Source of the DNA: Deinococcus roseus | Lineage (GTDB): Bacteria > Deinococcota > Deinococci > Deinococcales > Deinococcaceae | Assembly (NCBI RefSeq): GCF_014646895.1 | Contig: NZ_BMOD01000002.1 | Location: forward strand, 473,248-537,247 | Length of the DNA stretch: 64,000 nucleotides | Direction: 5' to 3' | Shown here: piece by piece, positions 43,689 to 52,483 of the stretch | How positions within the stretch are numbered: position 1 is the stretch's first letter | Layout of the letters: every line of letters begins with the position of its first letter | Position numbers and translations under genes: made by a program | The notes under the pieces: generated by a model | What the model saw: only the letters and a program-made list of their open reading frames with translations | Database searches by the model: none | What the model was told of the DNA's origin: nothing

Positions 43689-44999
43689 ATGCCAAAGTTT
43701 GAGACCCTGCAGGTTCATGCTGGACAGACCCCCGACCCGACCACCCAGAGCCGCGCCACCCCCATTTACCAGACCACCAGTTACAACTTCGCAAACGCCG
43801 AACACGCTGCCAATCTGTTTGGGCTCAGGGCCTTTGGGAACATCTATTCCCGCATCCAGAACCCCACCAACGAGGTGCTGGAAAACCGCATTGCCGCCCT
43901 GGAAGGCGGAACGGGTGCTCTGGCGGTGTCCAGCGGTCATGCTGCCGTGCTGCTCAGCATCCTGACCCTGGCACAGCAGGGAGACAACATCGTCTCCACG
44001 CCCAACCTGTATGGTGGGACCTACAACCTCTTCAAGGTGACTTTGCCCCGTCTGGGCATCAGTGTGAAATTCACCTCCTCCGAAGAGCGCCCTGAAGAAT
44101 TCGCCGCCCTGATTGATGAAAACACCAGGGGCGTGTTCCTGGAATCCATCGGGAACCCGGCCCTCAACATCCCTGACCTGCAAGAAATTGCACGCCTTTC
44201 CCACGAAAAAGGGGTGGCGGTACTGGTAGACAGCACTTTCGGACAGGGAGGCTACCTGATCCGGCCCATCGAGCACGGCGCAGACATCGTGATTCACAGC
44301 GCCAGCAAATGGATTGGCGGACACGGACAGGCCATCGGGGGACTGATTGTGGATGGGGGCAAATTCAACTGGGCCAATGGCCGTTACCCCCTCTTCACCG
44401 AACCCAGCCCTGGCTACCACGGCCTGAAGTTCTGGGAGGTCTTCGGAGAAGGCAACCCCCTCGGGCTTCCCAACATCGCCTTCATCATCCGGGCACGGGT
44501 GGAAAACCTGCGCGACCTGGGCACCACCTTAAGCCCCCACCATGCCAGCCTGTTCATCACAGGTCTGGAAACCCTGTCCCTCAGGGCAGAGCGCCACATT
44601 CAGAACACCCACAAACTGGCTGAATTTCTGGAAAAACACCCCGAAGTGGAGAAGGTCATTCACCCGGATCTGCCTTCCCACCCGCACCACCATCTGGCCA
44701 AAAAATACTTTCCACATGGAGCAGGCAGCATCCTGGGCTTTGAATTGAAAGGCGGACGGGCTGCCGGAGAAGCCTTCGTGAACAACGTCAAACTGGCCTC
44801 TTTGCTGGCCAACGTGGGAGACACCAAAACCCTGGTGATTCACCCGGCCAGCACCACCCACAGCCAGCTTTCCGAAGCCGAGCAACGCACTGCAGGGGTC
44901 ACCCCCGGTCTGGTGCGCATCTCGGTGGGCATCGAACACATCGATGACATCATTGCAGATGTCGAGCAGGCCCTGAACAAAGTGCCAGCGCTGGTTTAA
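43689..44999 (+). CDS. metY: O-acetylhomoserine aminocarboxypropyltransferase
   Basis: PLP enzyme making homocysteine from O-acetylhomoserine and sulfide. The 436 residues carry TLQVHAGQTPDP, TPIYQTTSYNF, NPTNEVLENRIAALEGGTGA, the PLP-Lys motif HSASKWIGGHGQAIGG, LSLRAERHIQNTHKLAEFLE and ASTTHSQLSEAEQRTAGV. It is a Cys/Met-metabolism enzyme of OAH-sulfhydrylase size. Under SAM-I riboswitch control, so it is shut off when SAM is high. GAGAGGAG lies 6 nt before the ATG. Confidence 0.96.
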   Translation: MPKFETLQVHAGQTPDPTTQSRATPIYQTTSYNFANAEHAANLFGLRAFGNIYSRIQNPTNEVLENRIAALEGGTGALAVSSGHAAVLLSILTLAQQGDNIVSTPNLYGGTYNLFKVTLPRLGISVKFTSSEERPEEFAALIDENTRGVFLESIGNPALNIPDLQEIARLSHEKGVAVLVDSTFGQGGYLIRPIEHGADIVIHSASKWIGGHGQAIGGLIVDGGKFNWANGRYPLFTEPSPGYHGLKFWEVFGEGNPLGLPNIAFIIRARVENLRDLGTTLSPHHASLFITGLETLSLRAERHIQNTHKLAEFLEKHPEVEKVIHPDLPSHPHHHLAKKYFPHGAGSILGFELKGGRAAGEAFVNNVKLASLLANVGDTKTLVIHPASTTHSQLSEAEQRTAGVTPGLVRISVGIEHIDDIIADVEQALNKVPALV

Positions 45000-45117
45000 G
45001 AGCGGTCAGCCGTCAGCCATCAGCAGTCAGATTCTTTCGGTGTGTTCATGGTCGGGAAAACATCCCATCGGAACCACACCAGATGCAACAGGCTTTTGCA
45101 GGCATGATGAAACAGAA

Positions 45118-45151
45118 AACCCCTGAAGCAAACACTTCAGGGGTTCTTTTT
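45118..45151. terminator. bidirectional terminator between metY and the secreted-protein gene
   Basis: AACCCCTGAAG-caaaca-CTTCAGGGGTT followed by CTTTTT. The reverse strand also has a short A/T run. Confidence 0.88.
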
Positions 45152-45158
45152 GCACTTT

Positions 45159-47306
45159 TCAGGGCAACAGATCCAGCGTCAGGGTGGTGGTCTCTGTGAT
45201 GGTGCCTTTGCCTGCAGGGTGGCTGCCCGAATAGGATTTCACACCCAGGATGGTGGTGTGGGGCAATTGCCAGTGTTTGATCAGCAGTCCTGCCTGTGGG
45301 TTGGGATCCAGCAGGGTGCCCAGTTCGCCCTCGTGCGCCCCAATGAAAGGTGAGGTCCAGGCATCAATGGGTGGAACAGGACCAGGTGCGGGGCAATGCA
45401 ACTCCATCATGGGGGCAACTCCGCCTCCGGTGGGTTTTCCGACCTGCAAGAGCATTTTCAGGTCTTCGCTGTCCGGGTCATCAATCACCAGATGCACCAC
45501 AGCCTGTCCAGGCGTGCCCGAAACCGTGCACTTTTTGGGGTCCAGGGAAAGCTGTTTCACATTGATGACGCCACTTCCCCGGTAGCCTTTCAGGGTTTCC
45601 CCTTCAAAGTAGGCTTCCAGTGGGAATTCGGACTGAACCACCATGCGGGTACCTCCCCCATCGCCAGACAGTCTGAGGTCTGAATCCATCAGAAATTTCA
45701 GTTTTGGAGGCTCGTAGTAATTCACAGTGATGCGCTGGTCTGCTGTTGCAGCTTTCCCACTGGAACGCACTGCAGCCTCAATGCCACGCAGGTCAGAAAG
45801 CAGTCCGGTCAGTTGCACCCCAATTCGGCCAATGTCGCTCTTGCGTTTCACCCGGTAGGCCCTGGGGGTTTTGTCGTCTTTTGTGCGGTACGTGGCGGTG
45901 GCAGAGCCCGTGTCGTCGGTGTGGGTGGGTTTGATGTCCAGGTCGCCATGTTTTTGCAGGGTGTCGTCCAGTTGCCATTCCAGACTGGTGTTTTTCGCAT
46001 CCCCTGGATCGGGAACCTTGCAACCCAGGTCTCCCAGCAGGGTTTTCACATCCACAATCCCGAACAGCACGTTTTTGGAGTAATCGTCCTGAAACTGGAC
46101 TTTCAGTTTCACAGTGGTCAGGAAAGGTCTGGAGGCATCATCGGGGAGTTTGCGGTACAGGTTGGGCTTCTCTACGGACAGGTCCAGTTTGAAGCCATAC
46201 AGGGTCAGACTGGAACACAGCGCGTCTCTGGGCAAATCTTTCCAGGAGGTGCTGGAGCCCAGCAAATCCTGCAGGGGTCCGCCAACCAGGGTGCTCTGGG
46301 CTTTGCCTGCAGGCATGCCTTTCACCCAGTCGGTGAGCCAGTCCGTCCAGAGCAGGGCAAACAGATTGAAGTGGTTCCGGGGTTTCTGGGCCACAGCCAG
46401 CGGATGGTTCTGCACCCCGATCAGCACGTTCAAAAGGGCCATTTGCAAGGGGTCAAGAAAACCATCTCCCCACACTGAAGTGCTGCTGACCCCATCGCGA
46501 AGGGTGCGCTCCTGTCCCAGCAGCAGGATGTAGGCCAGCACGGTTTCTTCGGGTGAAAAAGAGTTCTGGTCAGCAAGACCTTGCAAGGCACAATTCAGAT
46601 CGGTTTTGAAGGTCACGCCACGCTGTTTGAGGAGGTCCAGATAAGACTTCACCCCGATCAGGTTGCCCTGCTGGAAAGCCCGGTTCATCAGGGCAAGTTG
46701 CAAATCTGGAACCAGCATTTTGCTCTGTTTGAGTTGTGGCACGCTCTGGGCCAGAGGCAGCACGGGAATCCCCAGCGCCTCAAAACGCTTCTTCAAAAAG
46801 CCTGAAATGTCTTCCCCTGCATCCACACGGTCATACAGGTCTTTTGCATCCTGCACCAGATCTGCCCTGGACACTGGCCCTCCCTTCCAGGAAGGCGCAG
46901 CACAGGCTGTGACCACAGGAAGCGGCTCAGGTGGGCTGACCGGAAGCACAACAGGGGCAGCAACAGCATCCTGGGCAGTCAAAACATAAGCTCCATTTTG
47001 ACGGACCACCGTCAGTTTCAACTGGTCCGTCAGGTCTGAAAGCAAAAAGTAGGGCTGGTTGTTCCTGAGGCTGAATTTGAGTTGCAACACTTTCCCCTGG
47101 TACTGCACCTTGATGCTGAGGGTGGAGGGGTCAATGCCCAGAAACTGCCCTCCTGCCGCCTGCCAGAAGGGAATTGCAGACACCCACACCTGATTCCCCT
47201 GCTGTTCTGCATCTGCCTGAATGGGGGTGTTCAGCAGGTTGATCTGGGTGGGGGCCGCCAGGGCCAGTGAGCCAAACGCCAGTGCAGTCAAAAGGATGCG
47301 TTTCAT
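45159..47306 (-). CDS. large secreted protein with copper-amine-oxidase-N-like domain
   Basis: A 715-residue exported protein (signal peptide ending SLALAA). The N-terminal 110 residues resemble the copper amine oxidase N-terminal-like fold found in many secreted proteins (INLLNTPIQADAEQQGNQVW, VYLQ-like strands, QLKLTVVRQNGAYVLT). The middle and end, to residue 715, are not recognised; they hold several Cys (Cys135, CALQG, CSSLTL, CKVPD, CTVSG, CPAPG), suggesting disulfides. Upstream GGAGGA 7 nt before the ATG. No partner gene is obvious. Confidence 0.7.
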   Translation of the reverse strand: MKRILLTALAFGSLALAAPTQINLLNTPIQADAEQQGNQVWVSAIPFWQAAGGQFLGIDPSTLSIKVQYQGKVLQLKFSLRNNQPYFLLSDLTDQLKLTVVRQNGAYVLTAQDAVAAPVVLPVSPPEPLPVVTACAAPSWKGGPVSRADLVQDAKDLYDRVDAGEDISGFLKKRFEALGIPVLPLAQSVPQLKQSKMLVPDLQLALMNRAFQQGNLIGVKSYLDLLKQRGVTFKTDLNCALQGLADQNSFSPEETVLAYILLLGQERTLRDGVSSTSVWGDGFLDPLQMALLNVLIGVQNHPLAVAQKPRNHFNLFALLWTDWLTDWVKGMPAGKAQSTLVGGPLQDLLGSSTSWKDLPRDALCSSLTLYGFKLDLSVEKPNLYRKLPDDASRPFLTTVKLKVQFQDDYSKNVLFGIVDVKTLLGDLGCKVPDPGDAKNTSLEWQLDDTLQKHGDLDIKPTHTDDTGSATATYRTKDDKTPRAYRVKRKSDIGRIGVQLTGLLSDLRGIEAAVRSSGKAATADQRITVNYYEPPKLKFLMDSDLRLSGDGGGTRMVVQSEFPLEAYFEGETLKGYRGSGVINVKQLSLDPKKCTVSGTPGQAVVHLVIDDPDSEDLKMLLQVGKPTGGGVAPMMELHCPAPGPVPPIDAWTSPFIGAHEGELGTLLDPNPQAGLLIKHWQLPHTTILGVKSYSGSHPAGKGTITETTTLTLDLLP

Positions 47307-47546
47307 GGGGTCTTCCTCCGGGATGCTTTTTCGATGTGTTTTCTGACGATGTGTTTTCTGACGGTGTGAAGATGCTGACCTGATGATGCCTCTGCAACAT
47401 AAATGCCAGACAAAGTTTCTTCAGGTCAGGACCAGCGCAAACACATTTGCCTGAGATGCTGTCAGTCTAGGGGCTTTTCGGGAAACCAGACCGACTGCCG
47501 TCACAGGGGGCTTGGGGAAGTTTTAATGGTTTTGCTGAAGCAAAAC

Positions 47547-47792
47547 GCCGAGGGCACAGGGCAGAAAGCACAGGGCAGAAAGCATGTGCTTGTCCCCGTA
47601 TGCCCTCAACACCTACCTCAAGAATGTGGTGGCGTACGGGGACCGAATGCTGGAGATCAACATCAAAACTGACTCCAGCACATCACTTAAACCCTATGCA
47701 CCCCAGAATCTCTGACGTTTTAAAAAGCCTTCTGCCTTCTGCTTTTGGCCCTCGGCTCTCGGCCCTGTGCTTTCTGCCCTGTGCCCTCGGCC
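47547..47792. repeat. inverted-arm island B with a perfect 30-bp inverted repeat
   Basis: The 30 bases at 47547-47576 are the exact reverse complement of 47762-47791. They contain tandem 14-mers (CACAGGGCAGAAAG twice on the left). The arms flank 185 bp that hold a 43-codon ORF. The gap 47307-47795 otherwise contains only the upstream region of the secreted-protein gene. Confidence 0.8.
47584..47715 (+). CDS. small ORF or gene remnant inside island B
   Basis: A 43-codon frame from ATG 47584 to TGA 47715. It reads like protein rather than noise: LSPYALNTYLKNVVAYGD, then RMLEINIKTDSSTSLKPYAP. The wording recalls C-terminal regions of large toxin or surface proteins, but I cannot place it. No ribosome site precedes the ATG. 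It may be the tail of a decayed gene carried within the repeat. Confidence 0.3.
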   Translation: MCLSPYALNTYLKNVVAYGDRMLEINIKTDSSTSLKPYAPQNL

Positions 47793-47795
47793 CCA

Positions 47796-48389
47796 TCACA
47801 AAAACGACTCCCCCTGCTTGAAACTGTCCTCCAGAAACAGTCCATTGGCCAGCATCTTCTGGGCATCTCCCGAGAGCACACTGGCGGTCAGGGCCTGCAT
47901 TCCGCTTTCCAGCACGTCCAGTTGTTCCAGCAGGATCACTTTGGCGGTTTTGCCGTCTTTGATGGGGTGCAGGTTGGCGAAAGCCGAGGGCAAATTCACG
48001 TAATTCTGCAGGGTGGTGGGGAGGTAATCCAGGGCCATCTGGCGCACCGAGTAGGCTTCTTTGCTGCCCCCCAGGGGCTTCAGTCTGGGGAGAAGTTCAT
48101 CAATCAAGGACTCGATGGTTTCCACTTTTTCGATGGCTTCTTTGGGGAGTTTTTTGCGGTAGCTCTGGATCACGGTGTCCAGGTGGTTTCTGATCTCCTG
48201 GTCGCTGACCTGTTTGCGCTGGCTGCCGTAGGTTTCCTGGGGCGTGATGGTCACCCCAATCAGGTACAGTCCGGGGATGATCACGTACCAGAGGGAATTG
48301 ATGCCCACAAAGTACAGCAGCAGACCGACGAGGGCCAGGGTGGTGCCCACCAGGTTTTTTCGGGAGTAAAGGTAAAGAAAAAGATTCAT
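47796..48389 (-). CDS. XpaC-like membrane protein
   Basis: A 197-residue protein with two N-terminal membrane helices (about 12-50; LVGTTLALVGLLLYFVGINS, LWYVIIPGLYLIGVTI) and a soluble helical C-terminal part containing VETIESLIDELLPRLKPL. This matches the XpaC/5-bromo-4-chloroindolyl phosphate hydrolysis family, which is regularly encoded beside TelA. GGGAGA is 6 nt before the ATG. Last gene of the TelA operon, 18 bp after the VWA gene. Confidence 0.78.
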   Translation of the reverse strand: MNLFLYLYSRKNLVGTTLALVGLLLYFVGINSLWYVIIPGLYLIGVTITPQETYGSQRKQVSDQEIRNHLDTVIQSYRKKLPKEAIEKVETIESLIDELLPRLKPLGGSKEAYSVRQMALDYLPTTLQNYVNLPSAFANLHPIKDGKTAKVILLEQLDVLESGMQALTASVLSGDAQKMLANGLFLEDSFKQGESFL

Positions 48390-48407
48390 GCAGGTCTCCC
48401 TTTCAGC

Positions 48408-49943
48408 TTACTGGTAACTGCGGATTTCCTTGAAGACCTTCGCCAGTGAGTCCCGACCATTGAAGACCTTGCCTCCGGTGTCTGAAGCCAGACGGTTCAT
48501 GTCCTGGTCGTCGCTTTCTCCGAAGAGGATCGGGAAGGTGCGCACCTGTCTGAGGTCTGCAGGGTACATCTGGAAGGTGTTCTCGAAGCCGCTGAGGTCC
48601 AGACCGGAGTTGTTCTCTCCGTCGCTCATCACCACGATGGTGTAGGTGCGGTTGGGATCGGCTTGCATTTCCCGACCTGCCAGATCATAAGCTGCCCGGA
48701 GGGCGCTGTAGATGCCCGTTCCGCCATCTGCCTGCAGCCCGTTGATGTAGTTCTGGATCTCAAAGTTGTCCTGTTTGCTCTGGATCAGAAAGGTTTTTTC
48801 GGGCAGGGTGTAGCTGTTGAAGGGGATAAAGGTGACTTTCTCGCGGTTCTGGAAGCTGGCGTAACGCCCGGTCAGGCTGGTGTCCTGTCCGGCCAGGTTG
48901 CTGATGGAGCTTTTGAGGTTTGAAAGCCTGTCTCCCCCCATGCTGCCACTGACGTCCAGCACGAAGATGGCGTGTGCGGGTTTGCGCTGCTCACTGAAAT
49001 AGCTGGCCAGAATGTTCTGCACTTCAGCAGCCGTGGCCGGGAAAGGCAGTTCAACCAGCAGGGCATTGGGAAAGATGCTGGAAAGGGGCACATCGGTGCT
49101 GGCGGGTCTGCGCAGGGTCAGTTCCATGATCTTGCGCTGCACATCGGGTTGCTTTAAATAGTCCACCACTTTCTGGTAGGACGCCTGCTGGTCCTTGTTG
49201 AGCAGCATCAGGGGGTAATCTGCGGTGACAATCCCTTCCTGGGGATAAATCGGGTCCAGACGCTCTGTCAGTTTTCCTGACTGGTTGAGGCTTAAAATCA
49301 CCGATTCGTAATTGACCATGCCGTCCAGCTTGCCCTGGTCCTGCACGAAAGCATCCGAGAGCCACCCACTGCTGCCCGCTGTGAGGGCCTGCCCTTTGAA
49401 AAAATCTTTTAAAGCGTTTTTGTCTTTGAGGGCTGCATTCAGACCCATCAGGGCCGTGAACCCACTGTTGCTGGCACTTGGGTTGGTCATGGCGAATTTC
49501 AGCTCACCGGTGCTGGCTTTCTGGGCGATGTCATCCCAGGTGACGGGTTTGTCTTTGTTCAGCCAGCCCCAGGCCTGGGCCTTGCTGTGTTTGACCCCCA
49601 GCACCACCGGAGAGAGCATGATGCGTTCCTGCTGCACCACCTTGTTGCGCGCCACCAGGTTCAGGTATTTGCCGTGTGAGAACCAGGCCAGGTCTGCAGG
49701 GTCTCCGGTGGTGATTTTTTCCACTCCATCCAGTGTTCCCACGTATTGCAGGTTCAGGGTGATGCCTGTTTCCTTTTGCATGGCGTCAAAGATGGAGGTC
49801 AGGTCTTTCAGTTCAGAGCCTGCCAGCACATTCAGGGTGGTGTTTTTGTTCTGGCCACAGGCAGCCAGCAGCAGGGGAAGCACCATCCACAACGCTTTTT
49901 GCATGGGTTTCTTGAGGGGTTTTCTGATGTGGGTTTCTGGCAT
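48408..49943 (-). CDS. lipoprotein: solute-binding domain fused to a VWA domain
   Basis: The 511 residues have a lipobox LLAAC (about Cys28 from the chosen start), then a type 2 substrate-binding domain (TTLNVLAGSELKDLTSIFDA, PADLAWFSHGKYLNLV, AMTNPSASNSGFTALMGL) and a C-terminal VWA domain whose MIDAS is complete: FVLDVSGSMGGDRL, GTGIYSAL and VMSDGENNSG. It should sit outside the membrane, binding a ligand and a protein partner. The start is ATG 49943, with AAAGGA 4 nt upstream and 8 nt after the TelA stop; a start at 49904 is possible. Confidence 0.85.
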   Translation of the reverse strand: MPETHIRKPLKKPMQKALWMVLPLLLAACGQNKNTTLNVLAGSELKDLTSIFDAMQKETGITLNLQYVGTLDGVEKITTGDPADLAWFSHGKYLNLVARNKVVQQERIMLSPVVLGVKHSKAQAWGWLNKDKPVTWDDIAQKASTGELKFAMTNPSASNSGFTALMGLNAALKDKNALKDFFKGQALTAGSSGWLSDAFVQDQGKLDGMVNYESVILSLNQSGKLTERLDPIYPQEGIVTADYPLMLLNKDQQASYQKVVDYLKQPDVQRKIMELTLRRPASTDVPLSSIFPNALLVELPFPATAAEVQNILASYFSEQRKPAHAIFVLDVSGSMGGDRLSNLKSSISNLAGQDTSLTGRYASFQNREKVTFIPFNSYTLPEKTFLIQSKQDNFEIQNYINGLQADGGTGIYSALRAAYDLAGREMQADPNRTYTIVVMSDGENNSGLDLSGFENTFQMYPADLRQVRTFPILFGESDDQDMNRLASDTGGKVFNGRDSLAKVFKEIRSYQ

Positions 49944-49951
49944 AAAATCCT

Positions 49952-51148
49952 TTAAAGTTTGAATCCACTGTCCTGAAGGGCTGCACCCTGCGCCATTGCA
50001 CTTTGCCTGCTGCGGTCCATGTAGGTCTGGGCTTTCTGCACTTCCTCGGTGAGCACATTCACGGTTTTTTGCATGCTGTCCAGCGCTTTCAGTTTGTAGC
50101 TGCTGACCTGATCCATGGTGCTGTAGATGTTCTGGAAGGCGTTCCTGAGCTGGTCGATGTTCACAGAGGCATTCATGCTCTGCTGGGTGACCTGCTCGGT
50201 CTGGCGTTGCAAAAGCCGCGATGTGGATTCGATCAGGTTGCTGGTGGTGGTGTTCAGGGCGTTGATCTGGTCCAGCACCAGTTTCTGGTTGGCCAGGGCC
50301 TGCGCCACGATCACAGCGGTCCTGAGCGCCATCACGGTGGTGGTGCTGGCCCGGTCCACGCCCTTGATCAGTTCCAGGTTGTTTTTCTTCACCAGATCGA
50401 GGGCAAGGTACCCCTGGATGCACACCGCAAGCTGGGTCAGGAGGTCCCGCACCTTCTGGCGCACGTAAAACAGCATTTCTTCCTGCACGATGCGGGCTTT
50501 TTCAGGGTCCTGCAGTTGCAGGGTGCCCAGACGGGACTCTAAAGCAGCATCAATCTGCTTCCCGACATGCACGTAACCCTGCAGGGCCTGCATGGCGTTC
50601 CAGAGGGCCACTTTTTCCTGCTCGATGGTGGCATTGTCTTTTTTCAGTTCGTCCTGGGAGCGGTAGAGGGTGTCCAGAATGCCGGACAGGTGGTTCTGGC
50701 TGGACTCGAAGCGCATGAAGTAAGAGCGCAGTTTGTTGCCAAACGGAATCAGGCCCAGCAGTTTGCGGGTTTCAAAGAGGTCTCCCTGCTTGCTGGGGTC
50801 CAGGTCTTCAATGGTGTTGCGCAGATCCACCAGGGCCTTTGAAACCGGGGAACGCTCGTCTTTGAGGATCTGGTCTCCAGTGTTGGCCGGGCGTTCCAGA
50901 AAACGGCTGGACACGCGGGCGGCCTGCACCATCTCTGCAGTGCCCATGCTGTGAATGGCGTCCAGGCGCTCTTTGAATTCAGGGCTCTGGGCATCGAGCT
51001 TCAAAACATCATCAATGAAATTCAGGGCTTTCTGGTCCAGCACCTGCACGGTCTCGGGTTTCAGTTTGACCATGCTGTCGGCCTGGGTGGGTTCAATTTT
51101 CTGCACAGGTTCCGGGGCGGTCAGGGTTTCGGGGGGGGTCAATTCCAT
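49952..51148 (-). CDS. telA: TelA-family toxic anion resistance protein
   Basis: The 398-residue soluble protein is almost all helix, with the TelA core: IPFGNKLRSYFMRFESSQNH, LYRSQDELKKDNATIEQEKV, VRQKVRDLLTQLAVCIQGYL, TTTVMALRTAVIVAQALANQ and MNASVNIDQLRNAFQNIYSTMD. TelA was named from a plasmid tellurite-resistance gene; the actual mechanism is unknown, and relatives affect envelope stress responses. I start at ATG 51148 because AGGAGG lies 7 nt upstream; ATG 51154 is only 1 nt from it. Third-last gene of the operon. Confidence 0.92.
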   Translation of the reverse strand: MELTPPETLTAPEPVQKIEPTQADSMVKLKPETVQVLDQKALNFIDDVLKLDAQSPEFKERLDAIHSMGTAEMVQAARVSSRFLERPANTGDQILKDERSPVSKALVDLRNTIEDLDPSKQGDLFETRKLLGLIPFGNKLRSYFMRFESSQNHLSGILDTLYRSQDELKKDNATIEQEKVALWNAMQALQGYVHVGKQIDAALESRLGTLQLQDPEKARIVQEEMLFYVRQKVRDLLTQLAVCIQGYLALDLVKKNNLELIKGVDRASTTTVMALRTAVIVAQALANQKLVLDQINALNTTTSNLIESTSRLLQRQTEQVTQQSMNASVNIDQLRNAFQNIYSTMDQVSSYKLKALDSMQKTVNVLTEEVQKAQTYMDRSRQSAMAQGAALQDSGFKL

Positions 51149-51172
51149 GTTCATTCCTCCTGATTTGAGGGG

Positions 51173-52246
51173 TTATCTGCTTTGCTCGATGCCCTGGATC
51201 ATGTTTTCCAGCACGTCGTATGTGGGTGGGTCCACGATGTCTGCCACAGCCTCTGGGCGGGCCAGTCCAGAAGACCGGGTGACCTCCTCGAAGACCTGCT
51301 GGTTCTGGCTGCGCAGGCCGTATTTTGCCGCGATGCGCTGGATGTCCGGGTCGTTGCTGAGCAGTTCCCCAAACTTTGTCCCACTGTCTGTGAAGGGCAC
51401 CAGGATGTGCTTGGTGAACATGCCCGGATTGGGGTACATCAGACGCATGCCGGGACGCAGGGCGTTTTTCAGGGCTTTGTCCAGGTACTGGGATTCGTAG
51501 ACCATCACCATGGGGGTCTTGCCCATACCGATCAGGAAGTAATCTTCAAACGGTCCCTGGGAGGTGCTTTCCTGATACCCCTGCTGCAAAAAGAGGGGTT
51601 TGACATCATCGAGCACCTGGGCGGCCTGCTGGGCGCTTTGCACCACGTTGTCTCCGTTGAAGATGTAACTGGCCAGTGCCAGATACATGGCCCCCGAGTT
51701 GCTCTTGGTGACATCGGTGCTGGAGATCAGGATGGGTTTGTTGACCGGGTAGGCACCGCTGTCTTTCAGGCTGTTCCAGCGCTTTTTGTCCTTGATGGCC
51801 TGCAGCAGTTTTTCCAGGTCCAGCAGGTCGTATTTGCCCTTGTTCTGGGCCAGACCGTTTTTCTCCAGAATGCTGGCGATGGGCTGCCAGGAGGCCACCA
51901 CCATGGGGGTGAAGAACACCGAGAAGGTGGTTCTGGCCTTTTTGTCCTTGCGCAGTTTCTCTGCAGCAGGGGCGCCAGAGGGGAAAGCGAAGTCCATGCC
52001 ATTCAGGTCAAATGTGGTGGCGATCTGCCTGGACCCGGCTTTCTGCACCTCCACCTGAAAGCCTTTTTTCTTTAAGAGGGCGGTCAATTCAGGGTCTTTG
52101 AAGAAATCTTCTTTTTCAGAGCCAATCACCCCTTTCACCAGCACCGCAGAAGCAAAACGGTCCTTGAGGGATTGATACAGGGCAAAGCCCACACCAGCGA
52201 TGAGTAAAAGGGTCAGTAGGGGTGCAACTGTTTTTTTCATTTTCAC
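51173..52246 (-). CDS. membrane-anchored solute-binding-like protein
   Basis: A 357-residue protein with one N-terminal hydrophobic anchor (VAPLLTLLLIAGVGFALYQS) and no lipobox. The rest is a type 2 periplasmic-binding-like domain: VLVKGVIGSEKEDFFKDPEL, TFDLNGMDFAFPSGAPAAEK, DVTKSNSGAMYLALASYIF, and LIGMGKTPMVMVYESQYLDK. It pairs with the SBP-VWA lipoprotein two genes later, so the operon has two ligand-binding extracytoplasmic proteins and no permease. The first codon is GTG 52246; ATG 52240 after GGAAG is the alternative. Confidence 0.82.
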   Translation of the reverse strand: MKMKKTVAPLLTLLLIAGVGFALYQSLKDRFASAVLVKGVIGSEKEDFFKDPELTALLKKKGFQVEVQKAGSRQIATTFDLNGMDFAFPSGAPAAEKLRKDKKARTTFSVFFTPMVVASWQPIASILEKNGLAQNKGKYDLLDLEKLLQAIKDKKRWNSLKDSGAYPVNKPILISSTDVTKSNSGAMYLALASYIFNGDNVVQSAQQAAQVLDDVKPLFLQQGYQESTSQGPFEDYFLIGMGKTPMVMVYESQYLDKALKNALRPGMRLMYPNPGMFTKHILVPFTDSGTKFGELLSNDPDIQRIAAKYGLRSQNQQVFEEVTRSSGLARPEAVADIVDPPTYDVLENMIQGIEQSR

Positions 52247-52342
52247 TTCCAGAGTAGCGGAATTTCCTGTCTTGTACGTCTATTGCATGTCTTCTGTCTC
52301 CAATATGTCTGAGAATTGTCATGGATTTATCTGCCCATCCTG

Positions 52343-52375
52343 GATTTGGTCAGGTATGGGTCAGGGACGGGTCTG
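52343..52375 (-). promoter_or_regulatory. three 11-bp direct repeats upstream of the TelA operon
   Basis: On the minus strand the repeats are CAGACCCGTCC, CTGACCCATAC and CTGACCAAATC in immediate succession. GATAAA follows 11 nt later as a possible -10. Direct repeats with an 11-bp period in place of a -35 box are typical of PhoB/OmpR-type activators. Confidence 0.5.
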
Positions 52376-52413
52376 GATCCGTTCAGATCTGCTCTGGATT
52401 GTCATGAAAAGAT

Positions 52414-52446
52414 CAGGAGCCTGCTGGGGTCTGGCTCCTGTTTCTT
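52414..52446. terminator. terminator after the YgfZ operon
   Basis: CAGGAGCC...GGCTCCTG, an 8-bp stem with an 11-nt loop. On the minus strand it is followed by ATCTTTT; the plus strand has TTTCTTC. Confidence 0.7.
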
Positions 52447-52483
52447 CTGGGTACGTTTGAAAGGTCCAGAGGGTTGCTTGATG

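Noticed and set aside
49944..50423. 160-codon upstream extension of the SBP-VWA lipoprotein
   Set aside because: It overlaps telA in another frame and would bury the lipobox.
52260..52460. Plus-strand frame in the gap upstream of the TelA operon
   Set aside because: Trp/Ser-rich, no ribosome site, and it spans the promoter repeats and a terminator.
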